Shown piece after piece: positions 8,032-16,222 of a DNA stretch of 50,417 nucleotides. Origin of the DNA: Stenotrophomonas maltophilia. Its GTDB lineage: Bacteria; Pseudomonadota; Gammaproteobacteria; Xanthomonadales; Xanthomonadaceae. The DNA lies in the NCBI GenBank assembly GCA_002435595.1, contig DJBL01000017.1, positions 1 through 50,417 on the forward strand, in the 5' to 3' direction. Made by a program: the position numbers and the translations under genes. The notes under the pieces are model-generated. The model saw nothing but the letters and a program-made list of their open reading frames with translations. It was not told where the DNA came from and made no database searches. Positions within the stretch are counted from its first letter, which is position 1. Each line of letters starts with the position of its first letter.

Positions 8032-8853
8032 TCACCCGCGAATGAACGCCAGAAGGTCCGCGTTGATCACTTCCGCATGCGTGGTGCACATGCCATGCGG
8101 GTAGCCCTTGTAGACCTTCAAGGTGCCGTGTTTGAGCAGCTTGATCGACAGCTCGGCCGAGTCGGCGATCGGCACGATCTGGTCGTCATCGCCGTGCATT
8201 ACCAGCACCGGCACGTCGATGCTCTTCAGGTCCTCGGTGAAGTCGGTTTCCGAGAACGCCTTGATGCAGTCGTAGTGCGCGTTGATCGCACCGGCCATGC
8301 CCTGCCGCCACCAGTTGTCGACCACGCCCTGCTGGACCGGGGCGCCGTCGCGGTTGAAGCCGTAGAACGGAATCGGCACCTCGCGGTAGAAGTTGGCGCG
8401 GCCGGCCGCCAGTTGCGCGCGGAAGCCGTCGAACACCTCCTTCGGGGTGCCGCCGGGATTGGCCTCGCTCTTGACCATGATCGGCGGCACCGCCCCGATC
8501 AGCACCGCCTTGGCCACGCGACCGGGCGTGGCCTGGGCCACGTAGTGGGCCACTTCACCGCCGCCGGTGGAGTGACCGACGTGGATCGCATCGCGCAGGT
8601 CCAGGTGCTCGGCCAGCGCGTTGACGTCGGCCACGTAGGTATCCATGTCATGGCCGCCGCTGGTCTGCGAAGACCGGCCATGGCCGCGGCGGTCGTGGGC
8701 AATCACCCGGTAGCCCTGCAACAGGAAGAACTGCAGCTGGGTATCCCAGTCATCGGCGCTGAGCGGCCAGCCATGGTGGAACACGATCGGCTGGCCCTTG
8801 CCCCAATCCTTGTAGAAGATCTGGGTGTTGTCGGGCGTGGTGACATAGGGCAT
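8032..8853 (-). CDS. Alpha/beta hydrolase, non-heme chloroperoxidase type
   Basis: A 273-residue protein of the cofactor-free haloperoxidase/arylesterase group of alpha/beta hydrolases. The N-terminus MPYVTTPDNTQIFYKDWG is typical. The triad is Ser95 in GHSTGG, Asp224 in MHGDDDQIVP and a C-terminal His in YPHGMCTTH (253 or 259). The reading frame extends 42 codons upstream, but the ATG at 8853 has GGAG 9 nt before it and matches the family start. In vivo role is probably ester hydrolysis; halogenation activity of this family is a side reaction. Confidence 0.88.
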   Translation of the reverse strand: MPYVTTPDNTQIFYKDWGKGQPIVFHHGWPLSADDWDTQLQFFLLQGYRVIAHDRRGHGRSSQTSGGHDMDTYVADVNALAEHLDLRDAIHVGHSTGGGEVAHYVAQATPGRVAKAVLIGAVPPIMVKSEANPGGTPKEVFDGFRAQLAAGRANFYREVPIPFYGFNRDGAPVQQGVVDNWWRQGMAGAINAHYDCIKAFSETDFTEDLKSIDVPVLVMHGDDDQIVPIADSAELSIKLLKHGTLKVYKGYPHGMCTTHAEVINADLLAFIRG

Positions 8854-9021
8854 GACGCGGACTCCGAAAGAGGGAAGGGGGGGGGGAGTGCCTGGTGCCC
8901 TGGCATGCTGCGCAGGACCGCGTTCAGCCGGCATGAAAGGCCGATGTCGATTCGCCCCGCCCCGGCGCGTCGTACCCACAGGACCGGCCGTTCCGGCCGG
9001 TCATCCAGCGAGGCAACCGTC

Positions 9022-9240
9022 ATGAGCGCTCCCTCCAACGTAAAGGGCCCGGCATCGTATTTCCCGTCTATCGAGAAGACCTACGGCCAACCGGTCGGTC
9101 ACTGGCTGGCGCTGCTGGTGGCCCAGGGCGGGCGCAAGCACATGGCGCTGGTGGCCTTCCTCAAAACCGAGCACGGGCTGGGCCACGGTCATGCCAATGC
9201 GCTGGTGGCGCACCACCTGGCGGCTGCGCCGAGCGCATGA
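9022..9240 (+). CDS. DUF4287-type small protein
   Basis: A 72-residue protein whose body (GPASYFPSIEKTYGQPVGHW, then HMALVAFLKTEHGLGHGHANALVAHHL) matches the DUF4287 family, small cytoplasmic proteins of unknown function. The ATG at 9022 is chosen because the homologous part begins here; the same frame is open for a long way upstream but codes for nothing recognisable there. A strong GACCGGCCG/CGGCCGGTC hairpin lies just upstream (about 8982-9002). It is divergent from the hydrolase at 8032. Confidence 0.8.
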   Translation: MSAPSNVKGPASYFPSIEKTYGQPVGHWLALLVAQGGRKHMALVAFLKTEHGLGHGHANALVAHHLAAAPSA

Positions 9241-9306
9241 GGGCGCGCCGGCAGTCTGTGCCGGTGGCATGCTGTGGGGCGTTGCGTCGACAGGAGTCAC
9301 CCCACC

Positions 9307-10008
9307 ATGCCGCGTCTGACCGAACTGCGCGTGGAATCCAGTCCCGAGGTCACCCATGCCGGGCGCGTGGCGCGGGGCCTGGCGTTGCGCGCGGACGCCT
9401 ACCACGTCGCCGCGCTGTTCATGGCCGCATTGCCGCGTGACTACGTGCTCGACGGGGCCGGCCTGCTCACGTTCCAGTGCGGGCCGGCGGGAGAGGCGGC
9501 AGGGTACCAACGCTTCCCCGGTGCCAGCGTGGTGCGCGTGGCGCCGTTCGATCTGCATGCCCATGCCGGGCACGACCTGGCCACCCGCGAGCGGGCGGTG
9601 CTGGCCCTGATCGAACAGCACGGGCTGGCCCTGATCGACCGGGTCGGGGCCGATCCGCAGCCGTGGCAGACCGCGGCTGCGGCTGTCCGCGCGCAGGGCT
9701 TCGTCGCCGAGCACGAGGTGCCCCGGCTGGGGCGCGCGCTGCCGGGCCGGGCCGGCTGGATCCGCATCCATCGCAGCCTGGGCGGCGGCTTCGGCGAGCG
9801 CTGGGAAGCACGCGTGGTGGACCGCCACGGGGCGATCACCGCCTGCCATCCGATGCGCAGCCCGGCCGCGCTGGACCAGCGTGACTGGTTCAAGCGGTCG
9901 GCGTGGGAGCAGGGGGTCTTCGTGGTGCGCCAACGGCTGGGGCAGGTGGTGTTCACCCTGCGGCCGGCCAGCGCCGGGCAGCCGACCACGTGCTGGGCGG
10001 CACTCTGA
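9307..10008 (+). CDS. Uncharacterised protein, 233 aa
   Basis: The protein starts MPRLTELRVESSPEVTHAGR at an ATG with AGGAG 11 nt upstream. It is soluble, with no signal peptide or membrane segment. It has a His-rich middle (FDLHAHAGHD, about residue 82) and a C-terminal part with GWIRIHRSLGGGFGERWEARV (about 145-165) and CWAAL at the end. I do not recognise the family. It stands alone, 66 bp after the DUF4287 gene and 69 bp before the yitT-like gene. Codon use is like its neighbours, so it looks like a genuine gene. Confidence 0.7.
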   Translation: MPRLTELRVESSPEVTHAGRVARGLALRADAYHVAALFMAALPRDYVLDGAGLLTFQCGPAGEAAGYQRFPGASVVRVAPFDLHAHAGHDLATRERAVLALIEQHGLALIDRVGADPQPWQTAAAAVRAQGFVAEHEVPRLGRALPGRAGWIRIHRSLGGGFGERWEARVVDRHGAITACHPMRSPAALDQRDWFKRSAWEQGVFVVRQRLGQVVFTLRPASAGQPTTCWAAL

Positions 10009-10077
10009 ATCGATTTCACCTGCAACTGTCACGCCGATCGTGTCTAATACCGCTCCCCACGTTCACCCCCCACCCCC

Positions 10078-10785
10078 ATGTCCCTGGATTCCCATGGCCC
10101 CGCGCCGTGCGACGACGCTGACGGCCACCTGGTCACCGCCGGTCCGCTGACCCCGCCGCCAGACAGCGCCGGTACCCTCGCCGACGAGAAAGCGCTGCGC
10201 CATTCGGTCGCCGAGGACGTGCAGGGCATGATCCTGGCCACCCTGGTGGCTTCGCTGGGGCTGGCCATCTTCGCCAAGGGCGGGCTGATGATCGGCGGCA
10301 TGGCCGGGCTGGCGTTCCTGGCCCACTATGCCTTCGACTGGAACTTCGGCCTGGTGTTCGTGCTGGTCAACCTGCCGTTCTACTGGGTGGCGGTGCGCCG
10401 GATGGGCTGGGAGTTCACCCTCAAGACCTTCGCGGCGGTGACCGCCTGCGGCGTGCTGACCGACCTGCTGCCGCGCTGGGCCGATTTCGCCCACATGCGC
10501 CCGCTGTACTCGGCGCTGGTCGGCGGCGCCCTGGCCGGCCTGGGTATCCTGTTCTACATCCGCCACCGCGCCAGCCTGGGCGGCATCGGCATCCTGGCGG
10601 TGTACCTGCAGCGCACCCGCGGCTGGAGCGCCGGCAAGGTGCAGATGTCCTTCGACACGCTGCTGATGTGCATGGCCTTCTTCGTGCTGTCCCCGTCGCA
10701 GGTGATGTACTCGGCCATCGGTGCGGTGGTGCTCAGCCTGGTGCTGATGTTCAACCACCGCCCCGGCCGCTACATGGGGGTCTGA
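10078..10785 (+). CDS. YitT-family membrane protein
   Basis: A 235-residue inner-membrane protein of the YitT/DUF161 family. A 45-residue polar N-terminus is followed by about five or six helices (around residues 50-70, 78-100, 110-128, 140-160, 195-225). The family feature GGIGILAVYLQRTRGWSAGKVQ, which carries the conserved ...G.G.. loop before the last helices, is present near 168-190. Function is unknown in the family; transport is assumed. There is no clear ribosome site before the ATG. It is convergent with tag, 14 bp away. Confidence 0.85.
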   Translation: MSLDSHGPAPCDDADGHLVTAGPLTPPPDSAGTLADEKALRHSVAEDVQGMILATLVASLGLAIFAKGGLMIGGMAGLAFLAHYAFDWNFGLVFVLVNLPFYWVAVRRMGWEFTLKTFAAVTACGVLTDLLPRWADFAHMRPLYSALVGGALAGLGILFYIRHRASLGGIGILAVYLQRTRGWSAGKVQMSFDTLLMCMAFFVLSPSQVMYSAIGAVVLSLVLMFNHRPGRYMGV

Positions 10786-10799
10786 CCCGGCGGCGCTTG

Positions 10800-11324
10800 T
10801 TACCGGGCCCGCAGCTTCTGCAGCCGCGCATGCACCGGGCAGTCCGGGCTGTGCGCGCCGGGCAGGTAGCCCAGGCTCATCAGGAACTCGCCGGTGATCT
10901 CCCCGCCGGTGAAGCGGAAGGTCTTCTTGAACAGCTTCACCCAGGCCGCCTTGTCCTGGGGGTGGTGCGCGTCCAGCCACGCCGCGAAGCTGCCGTGGCT
11001 GGCCCGCAACTGCTGGATCACCTGCGCGTTGTGGACCGCCGCGTGCACCTTGAGCCGGTTGCGGATGATCCGCGCATCGCCCAGCAGGCGCGCGATGTCG
11101 GCGTCGGCGTAGGCGGCCACCGTGTCCACCTCGAAGCCGTCGTAGGCCGCCCGGAAGCCGTCGCGCTTCTTCAGGATCGTTTCCCAGCTGAGCCCGGCCT
11201 GGTTGATCTCCAGGATCAGGCGCTCGAACAGCTCGCGCTCCTCGCGCTGCGGGAAGCCGTACTCGTGGTCGTGGTAGTGGCCGTGGACCGGATGGCCGGG
11301 GGCGATGAGGCAGTAGCCGCTCAT
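10800..11324 (-). CDS. tag: DNA-3-methyladenine glycosylase I
   Basis: A 174-residue base-excision glycosylase that removes 3-methyladenine from alkylated DNA. Zinc ligands of the Tag family are in place: Cys5, His18 in HYHDHEYG, His158 and Cys162 in GAHSPDCP (same 4-residue spacing as E. coli His175/Cys179). The catalytic Glu lies in ILEINQAGLSWETILKKR (about 32-49). The ATG overlaps the stop of the DUF4153 gene upstream (ATGA), so the two are translationally coupled. Confidence 0.95.
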   Translation of the reverse strand: MSGYCLIAPGHPVHGHYHDHEYGFPQREERELFERLILEINQAGLSWETILKKRDGFRAAYDGFEVDTVAAYADADIARLLGDARIIRNRLKVHAAVHNAQVIQQLRASHGSFAAWLDAHHPQDKAAWVKLFKKTFRFTGGEITGEFLMSLGYLPGAHSPDCPVHARLQKLRAR

Positions 11325-13120
11325 GGACGCGATTCCTCGGGCAAGGGGGGGGTGATGCTCTGCTGCGGGCCGCCATCGAGCGAGACCCCGCCCCAGCGCG
11401 GTGGCTGCACCTGCAGGCGGCCTTCCAGCAGCGCCGCGTTCGCGCGTGCGGCGGCGGCATTGCCGCCCGGCACCGGGAAGCTGATGTCACCGGCATCGGC
11501 CCAGCTCCCGGCCTCGCGCACATGCACCCGGCAGGTCCGGGCGCCATAGCTGCGCAGCGTGCAGAGCAGCATCTCGTCCACGCCGTCGGCATCCAGGTCG
11601 CGGCGCAGCGCCACGCAGTCGGTATTCAACCGCAGGCAGTGGTCGGTGGACACGCGCCGCGCCAGCACCGCTGTCCACCAGTCCGGATCGGGTGGGGCCG
11701 CGCCAGTGGCGAGCTTGATGTGCTGCTGCATCACCACCGGATCGGTGATGGCCAGCTTCTTCTCGTCCGCCTCATCCCACCCATACCGCGAGCGCCGGGC
11801 CAGCGCGGTGGCGATGATGCTGCCCGCGCGGGCGTTGCCGCTGAACGCCGGGTCGTGCTGCAGGGCCTGCAGGGCGCTGACACCGCGACGTCCCATGCTG
11901 AAGCGCAGTGCCTCGGCGTCCTTGAGCTGGATCTCCGGTGCGCCCGCCTGGATGCGTGCGACCTGGCTGTTGACGCTGATCCGGATCGGATCGACCAGCG
12001 GTGAATTGGCCAACACCGCCGCTGCCAGCACCAGCCAGCACATCCAGCGGTTGGCCGGCTCGATGCGCTGCAACCAGTAGCCGCGCGGGCGCAGCACCGC
12101 CAGCGCATAGCCCAGCGCATAGCCGGCCACCAGCAGCGCCACCAGCAGGCCCCAGAAGCGCTCCAGGGTCCAGCCGTACTGGCCGATGCGCAGGCCCATC
12201 GCGTACAGCGCCAGCCCGGCATACACCGGCAGCGCCAGCAGGCCGGCCTCGGCCAGGCGGCGCAGCCAGACCGGGTAGGGCGGCTGCGCGCTGTCGTGCT
12301 GGTAGACCGCATTGACGAACACCACCAGCAGCAGCGCCAGCGTCAGCAGCAGGTGGGTCGCTGAACGCGTCCGCCACAGCGGCTCCAACCCGGTGAACGG
12401 CAGGCTCAGCACGAAGATCACCGCGATGAACGCCAGCAGGGGCAGCAGCCCGCGGCCCACGGCGAACACCACCAGGCGGATCATCTGGATGGCCCGATGC
12501 TGGGTGCGGCCGATCAGCACGCCGAAGCCGAACAGCGTGCCGGTGGCCAACGCGATGAAGGCATCCTCGCGGAACAGCTCACCGAAGAAATGGATGTCCA
12601 GCAGCTCGAACAAGGCGGCCCACAGCCACAGCAGCAGCCAGGTCAGGCCGGTGAAGGCCAGCGCCAGCGCCAGGGTCAATCCATTCTGCCAGGCACGCTC
12701 GAACAGCGCGGCATACGACGCGCGCCAATGACCTTCCTGCAGCCGGAACTGCCACCACGGCAGGCTCACGAACACCGCGATGCCCATGCTGATCGAGAAC
12801 GGCATCAACAAGCTGCCCTGGTGCGGCCCATCGGGCTGCCCGCTGAAATTCCAGCCGATCCAGCTGGCCAGGCCCAGCACCAGCACCGAGGCCAGTGCGG
12901 CATGCAGCCACAGCCGGCGGTCGCGCAGTTCCACCAGGGTCAACGCGACCGCGGTGGGCACGCTCAGCACCCAAGTATACCAGCGCACCCGATTGCAGAA
13001 ATCGTTGAACGGCCAGCTGTCGCCCGCTTCCTGCACGGCATACAGCATCAGGCCCTGCAGCAGGGCGATCACCACGATCGCACTGCGCGTGGGGGTGGGG
13101 AGTGCCGGGTGGGCATTCAT
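11321..13120 (-). CDS. DUF4153 multi-pass membrane protein
   Basis: A 599-residue protein of the DUF4153 family. About ten to twelve hydrophobic helices occupy residues 15-390; a soluble C-terminal domain of about 200 residues (from RISVNSQVARI) contains a DLDADGVDE acidic loop that looks like a calcium-binding or FG-GAP-like motif. Start ATG 13120 (MNAHPALPTPTR); the frame stays open 16 codons further but with no support. It is divergent from algH and coupled to tag. The role is unknown; no link to DNA repair is implied beyond co-transcription. Confidence 0.83.
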   Translation of the reverse strand: MNAHPALPTPTRSAIVVIALLQGLMLYAVQEAGDSWPFNDFCNRVRWYTWVLSVPTAVALTLVELRDRRLWLHAALASVLVLGLASWIGWNFSGQPDGPHQGSLLMPFSISMGIAVFVSLPWWQFRLQEGHWRASYAALFERAWQNGLTLALALAFTGLTWLLLWLWAALFELLDIHFFGELFREDAFIALATGTLFGFGVLIGRTQHRAIQMIRLVVFAVGRGLLPLLAFIAVIFVLSLPFTGLEPLWRTRSATHLLLTLALLLVVFVNAVYQHDSAQPPYPVWLRRLAEAGLLALPVYAGLALYAMGLRIGQYGWTLERFWGLLVALLVAGYALGYALAVLRPRGYWLQRIEPANRWMCWLVLAAAVLANSPLVDPIRISVNSQVARIQAGAPEIQLKDAEALRFSMGRRGVSALQALQHDPAFSGNARAGSIIATALARRSRYGWDEADEKKLAITDPVVMQQHIKLATGAAPPDPDWWTAVLARRVSTDHCLRLNTDCVALRRDLDADGVDEMLLCTLRSYGARTCRVHVREAGSWADAGDISFPVPGGNAAAARANAALLEGRLQVQPPRWGGVSLDGGPQQSITPPLPEESRP

Positions 13121-13191
13121 GCGCGCGGATCCTTCCGGGAAAGCACGCATGCTAGCCCAAGCACTCACGCCCGTGGCCCGGGCCCAGCGGG

Positions 13192-13197
13192 TAGAAT
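13192..13197 (+). promoter_or_regulatory. Putative -10 element directly before algH
   Basis: TAGAAT ends 7 bp before the algH ATG at 13205, so a transcript starting at the usual distance would begin at or within 1-2 nt of the start codon, that is, be leaderless. There is no ribosome-binding site before the ATG, which is consistent. No good -35 is visible. Confidence 0.35.
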
Positions 13198-13204
13198 GGG
13201 CCCC

Positions 13205-13771
13205 ATGTCAGAGCTTTCCACCTCCCTCGCCCATCACCTGCTGGTCGCGCTGCCATCGCTGACCGATCCCACCTTCGCGCGCAGCGTGGCGCTGATCTGC
13301 CAGCACGATGACAACGGCGCGATGGGCGTGCTGGTCAACCAGCCCTCCGAGTACACCCTCGGCGACGTCCTTGCCCAGATGGAGATCGCCACCGACGACA
13401 GCGCCCTGCGTGGCCAGGTGGTGCTCAACGGCGGCCCGGTGCACCCCGAGCGCGGCTTTGTCATCCATGACGACGCCCGCAGCTGGGACTCCAGCCTGGC
13501 CGTGGGCCAGGGCGTGTTCCTGACCACCTCGCGCGACATCCTCGAGGCGATGGCCCGCGGCGAAGGCCCGCGCAATGCGCTGGTCACCCTGGGCTGCGCC
13601 GGCTGGAGCGAGGGCCAGCTGGAAAACGAACTGGCCGAGAACAGCTGGCTGGCCGTGCCGGCCGATGCCGAATTGCTGTTCAGCACCCCGCTGGAGCAGC
13701 GCTGGCAGGGCGCCGCGTCGCGGATCGGCGTGGACCTGTTCCGGCTCACCGATTACAGCGGCCATGTCTGA
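13205..13771 (+). CDS. algH: YqgE/AlgH family protein
   Basis: A 188-residue UPF0301 protein. Family motifs: the N-terminal LAHHLLVALPSLTDPTFARS, GAMGVLVNQPS, NGGPVHPERGFVIH and CAGWSEGQLENELAENSWL. Its biochemical role is not established; it is nearly always next to ruvX, as here, where the two genes overlap by 8 bp. No ribosome site precedes the ATG. Confidence 0.94.
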   Translation: MSELSTSLAHHLLVALPSLTDPTFARSVALICQHDDNGAMGVLVNQPSEYTLGDVLAQMEIATDDSALRGQVVLNGGPVHPERGFVIHDDARSWDSSLAVGQGVFLTTSRDILEAMARGEGPRNALVTLGCAGWSEGQLENELAENSWLAVPADAELLFSTPLEQRWQGAASRIGVDLFRLTDYSGHV

Positions 13772-14261
13772 GCCGACCGCGCCGCCGCCGTCCAGTGCGA
13801 CCCCGGCGACGATTCGCCGCGACGGCACGGTGCTCGGCTTCGACGTGGGCTCGCGCCGGATCGGCGTGGCCATCGGCAGCTCCTTCGGCACCCATGCCCG
13901 CGCCATCGCCGTGGTCGACGTGCACGGCAACGGGCCGGACTGGGCCGCGGTCGAGCGCCTCATCAAGGAATGGCGGCCGGATGGCCTGGTCGTGGGTGAC
14001 CCGCTCACCCTCGATGGCCAGGACCAGCCCAACCGCAAGCGGGCGCAGGGCTTTGCCCGCCAGCTGCGGGAGCGCTTCAAGCTGCCGGTGGTGCTGGTCG
14101 ACGAGCGCTCCAGCTCGGTCGAAGCGGCACGCCGTTTCGCGGTCGAGCGCGCCGAAGGCCGCAAGCGTCGCCGCGATGCCGCCACCCTGGATGCGGTGGC
14201 CGCGGCAGTGATCATCGAACGCTGGCTGTCCTCGCCCGACGACGCCACCCCCGTTTCCTGA
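13764..14261 (+). CDS. ruvX: RuvX/YqgF, putative Holliday junction resolvase / pre-16S rRNA nuclease
   Basis: A 165-residue RNase H-fold nuclease of the YqgF family, implicated in 16S rRNA 5' end maturation. LGFDVGSRRIGVAIG carries the first catalytic Asp (about residue 27), VDERSSSVEA the catalytic Glu region, and RRDAATLDAVAAAVIIE the last Asp. A Pro/Ala-rich N-terminal extension of about 20 residues is longer than in E. coli. The ATG at 13764 overlaps algH by 8 bp (ATGTCTGA). Confidence 0.93.
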   Translation: MSEPTAPPPSSATPATIRRDGTVLGFDVGSRRIGVAIGSSFGTHARAIAVVDVHGNGPDWAAVERLIKEWRPDGLVVGDPLTLDGQDQPNRKRAQGFARQLRERFKLPVVLVDERSSSVEAARRFAVERAEGRKRRRDAATLDAVAAAVIIERWLSSPDDATPVS

Positions 14262-14278
14262 CCCCCCAGACCCTGCCC

Positions 14279-15229
14279 ATGACCGCCTCGCAACTCGACT
14301 CCGATGGACGCCTGCGCCACCTGCTGACCCTGGAAGGTCTGCCCCGCGACACCCTGTTGCAGCTGCTCGACCGTGCCGGCCAGATCCGCGATGCGGCCGT
14401 CGGCCGGGTCGGCAACAAGCGCCACGTGCTGGGCGGCTCGGCGGTGTGCACGCTGTTCTTCGAACCGTCCACCCGTACCCGCAGTTCGTTCCAGCTGGCC
14501 GCGCAGCGGCTGGGCGCGGACGTGCTCAACTTCGACGCCTCCACCTCGTCCACCCGCAAGGGCGAGACCGCCTGCGACACGCTGAAGAACCTGGAAGCGA
14601 TGGGCGTGCGCGGCTTCGTGGTGCGCCATCCCGATGATGGCGCGGTGGCGGCGCTGGCCGCGGCGGCAGGCGAGGGCACGGCCCTGGTCAACGCCGGTGA
14701 CGGCCGCAGCTCGCACCCGACCCAGGGCCTGCTGGACATGCTGACCCTGCGCCAGGCCAAGGGCAGTGATTTCTCGAAGATGAAGGTGATCATCGTCGGC
14801 GACGTGAAGCATTCGCGCGTGGCCCGCACCGACCTGCATGCCCTGCGCACGCTGGGCGTCGGCGAGATCCGCGTGTGCGGCCCGCAGTCGCTGCTGCCGG
14901 ACGATGACACCCTCAAGGGCTGCATCGTCGGCCAGGATTTCGATGCCATGCTCGAAGGCGTCGATGCGCTGATGATGCTGCGCCTGCAGCGTGAGCGCAT
15001 GGAAGAAGGCCTGGTGCCCTCGCTGGAGCAGTACCACGCGCAGTACGGCCTGGATGCCACGCGGCTCAAGCGCGCCGGCACCGATGCCGCCGTGCTGCAC
15101 CCGGGCCCGATCAACCGCGGCGTGGAAGTCACCGACGAGGTGGCCGACGGCCCGCAGTCGTGGGTGCTGCGCCAGGTCGCCAACGGCGTGGCCGTGCGCA
15201 TGGCGGTGCTGGAGACGTTGCTGGGGTGA
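14279..15229 (+). CDS. pyrB: Aspartate carbamoyltransferase catalytic chain
   Basis: A 316-residue enzyme of pyrimidine synthesis, condensing carbamoyl phosphate and aspartate. Carbamoyl-phosphate site FEPSTRTRSSF (62-72), the SSTRKGET loop with the active-site Lys (about 90-97), DGRSSHPTQGLLDM (about 141-154) and the C-terminal HPGPINRGVE are all present. It follows ruvX after 17 bp in the conserved algH-ruvX-pyrB order. No regulatory chain gene (pyrI) or inactive dihydroorotase follows within the window. Confidence 0.96.
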   Translation: MTASQLDSDGRLRHLLTLEGLPRDTLLQLLDRAGQIRDAAVGRVGNKRHVLGGSAVCTLFFEPSTRTRSSFQLAAQRLGADVLNFDASTSSTRKGETACDTLKNLEAMGVRGFVVRHPDDGAVAALAAAAGEGTALVNAGDGRSSHPTQGLLDMLTLRQAKGSDFSKMKVIIVGDVKHSRVARTDLHALRTLGVGEIRVCGPQSLLPDDDTLKGCIVGQDFDAMLEGVDALMMLRLQRERMEEGLVPSLEQYHAQYGLDATRLKRAGTDAAVLHPGPINRGVEVTDEVADGPQSWVLRQVANGVAVRMAVLETLLG

Positions 15230-15245
15230 GGGTGGGTCGGATCGT

Positions 15246-15662
15246 GTAAACGCCGGACGCAATGGGGGGCGGTGTTTTGGCCGCCTCCGGATGCCTGGGC
15301 CGCGCTGCGCGCGGTGTCCGGCCAACGGCCGGGGCTACGGATTTTTACCGGGCCATCGGGATTGGGATCAACCAACCGTTGGCTTCGGTAGGTGTGCACG
15401 CCGGGACGCGATGGGGGGCGGTGTGTTTCCGGCTTTGGATGCGTGGGCCGCGCTGCGCGCGGTGTCCGGCCAACGGCCGGGGCTACGAATTTTTACGGGG
15501 CCATCGGGATGGGGATCAACCGACCGTTGGCTTCGGATGGTGTGCACGCGGGGACGCGATGGGGGCAGTGTGGGTCCGGCTGGATGCCTGGGCCGCCATT
15601 GGGATTTGGATCAATCGAACGAAGACCCGTACTGCGGTAGCGCCGGCCGTTGGCCGGCCCAC
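15246..15662. repeat. Three tandem copies of a ~150-bp REP-containing unit
   Basis: Units begin near 15246, 15392 and 15541 (periods about 146 and 149 bp). Shared segments in order: a CGCCGGACGC/CGCCGGGACGC start, ATGGGGGGCGGTGT, GGCCGCGCTGCGCGCGG, an internal minus-strand REP (15317-15338 and 15465-15486), a TTTTTAC patch, and CCATCGGGAT..GGGATCAAC. Unit 3 lacks the internal REP and TTTTTAC part, and runs into a plus-strand REP at 15637. An inverted relative lies at 16223-16371. No protein-coding signal is visible. Confidence 0.8.
15637..15658 (+). repeat. Left REP flanking the RAYT gene
   Basis: GTAG head, then arms GCCGGCC and GGCCGGC around a GTT/TT loop. It lies 21 bp beyond the RAYT stop codon with its GTAG on the outer side. 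It is the mirror partner of the REP at 16227-16248. Confidence 0.9.
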
Positions 15663-15679
15663 AGGGTGCGGGATCGTGC

Positions 15680-16129
15680 CTACAGCGGCCAACGACACCA
15701 TGCATACCTGTATTCACCGATGTTCGCGGTCATCCCTGCGCGAATTGGATTGCCGACGATGTAGCGTGCGTGGCGCAACAACGCGTCGTCCGCGCGCAGT
15801 GCATGATCGAAATATCCGGGTTGCCACACCTTTCCCTGACTGTGATTGAGGCGGTTCACCGCCAGCGCACTTGAAGATTTGAAGCGTCGCGCGATGTACG
15901 CCAGCGATTTGGAGCGCAGTTCGAACATCCAGTGAATGTGGTCGGGCATGACCACCCACGCCAGGGTATGGGTGCATCGGCTTCGATCCATCATTCGGAA
16001 CTGATCGACCACGATCCCGGCGGCGTCGGGATCATCAAACCAACGCGTCTGCCCGGTGCAACGTGTCGTCAGGACGTAGATTTGCCCAACGATGCTGCGA
16101 CGCCCAAGACGGAGACGGTTGCTGCTCAT
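15680..16129 (-). CDS. REP-associated tyrosine transposase (RAYT)
   Basis: A 149-residue Y1-family single-strand DNA transposase related to IS200/IS605 TnpA. The HUH motif is in VVMPDHIHWMFEL (about residues 58-70), and the candidate catalytic Tyr is in KVWQPGYFDHALR (about 104-116), followed by HARYIVGNPIRAGM, a typical RAYT segment. Start MSSNRLRLGRR. The gene is enclosed by two inverted GTAG REPs at 15637 and 16227, the arrangement known for RAYT loci, and is the only transposase in the window. All key residues appear intact, so it may be active on the GCCGGCC-type REPs. Confidence 0.93.
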   Translation of the reverse strand: MSSNRLRLGRRSIVGQIYVLTTRCTGQTRWFDDPDAAGIVVDQFRMMDRSRCTHTLAWVVMPDHIHWMFELRSKSLAYIARRFKSSSALAVNRLNHSQGKVWQPGYFDHALRADDALLRHARYIVGNPIRAGMTANIGEYRYAWCRWPL

Positions 16130-16154
16130 CCACCCATCCTGGCCTGATGGGTGG
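16130..16154 (-). promoter_or_regulatory. Hairpin abutting the RAYT start codon
   Basis: CCACCCAT (16130-16137) and ATGGGTGG (16147-16154) form a perfect 8-bp stem with a 9-nt loop, ending at the base next to the RAYT ATG (16129-16127). The only SD-like stretch (AGGATGG on the minus strand) lies in the loop and 3' arm, so the structure could hold RAYT translation low. Confidence 0.4.
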
Positions 16155-16169
16155 GCGTTGGAAGCCAGG

Positions 16170-16198
16170 GTAACGCCGACATTTGCGTCGGCCGTTAC
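16170..16198. repeat. Hairpin upstream of RAYT
   Basis: GTAACG and CGTTAC outer arms with CCGAC/GTCGG inner arms and one bulged base, 40 bp upstream of the RAYT start. It could be a terminator-like or transposase-recognised structure; it has no GTAG head. Confidence 0.4.
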
Positions 16199-16222
16199 CG
16201 TGCTTCAGTCAGGGAGCGATAC

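Noticed and set aside
13208..15325. 705-codon minus-strand open frame over algH, ruvX and pyrB
   Set aside because: Shadow of three well-supported genes, with biased His/Gln/Arg composition and no domain.
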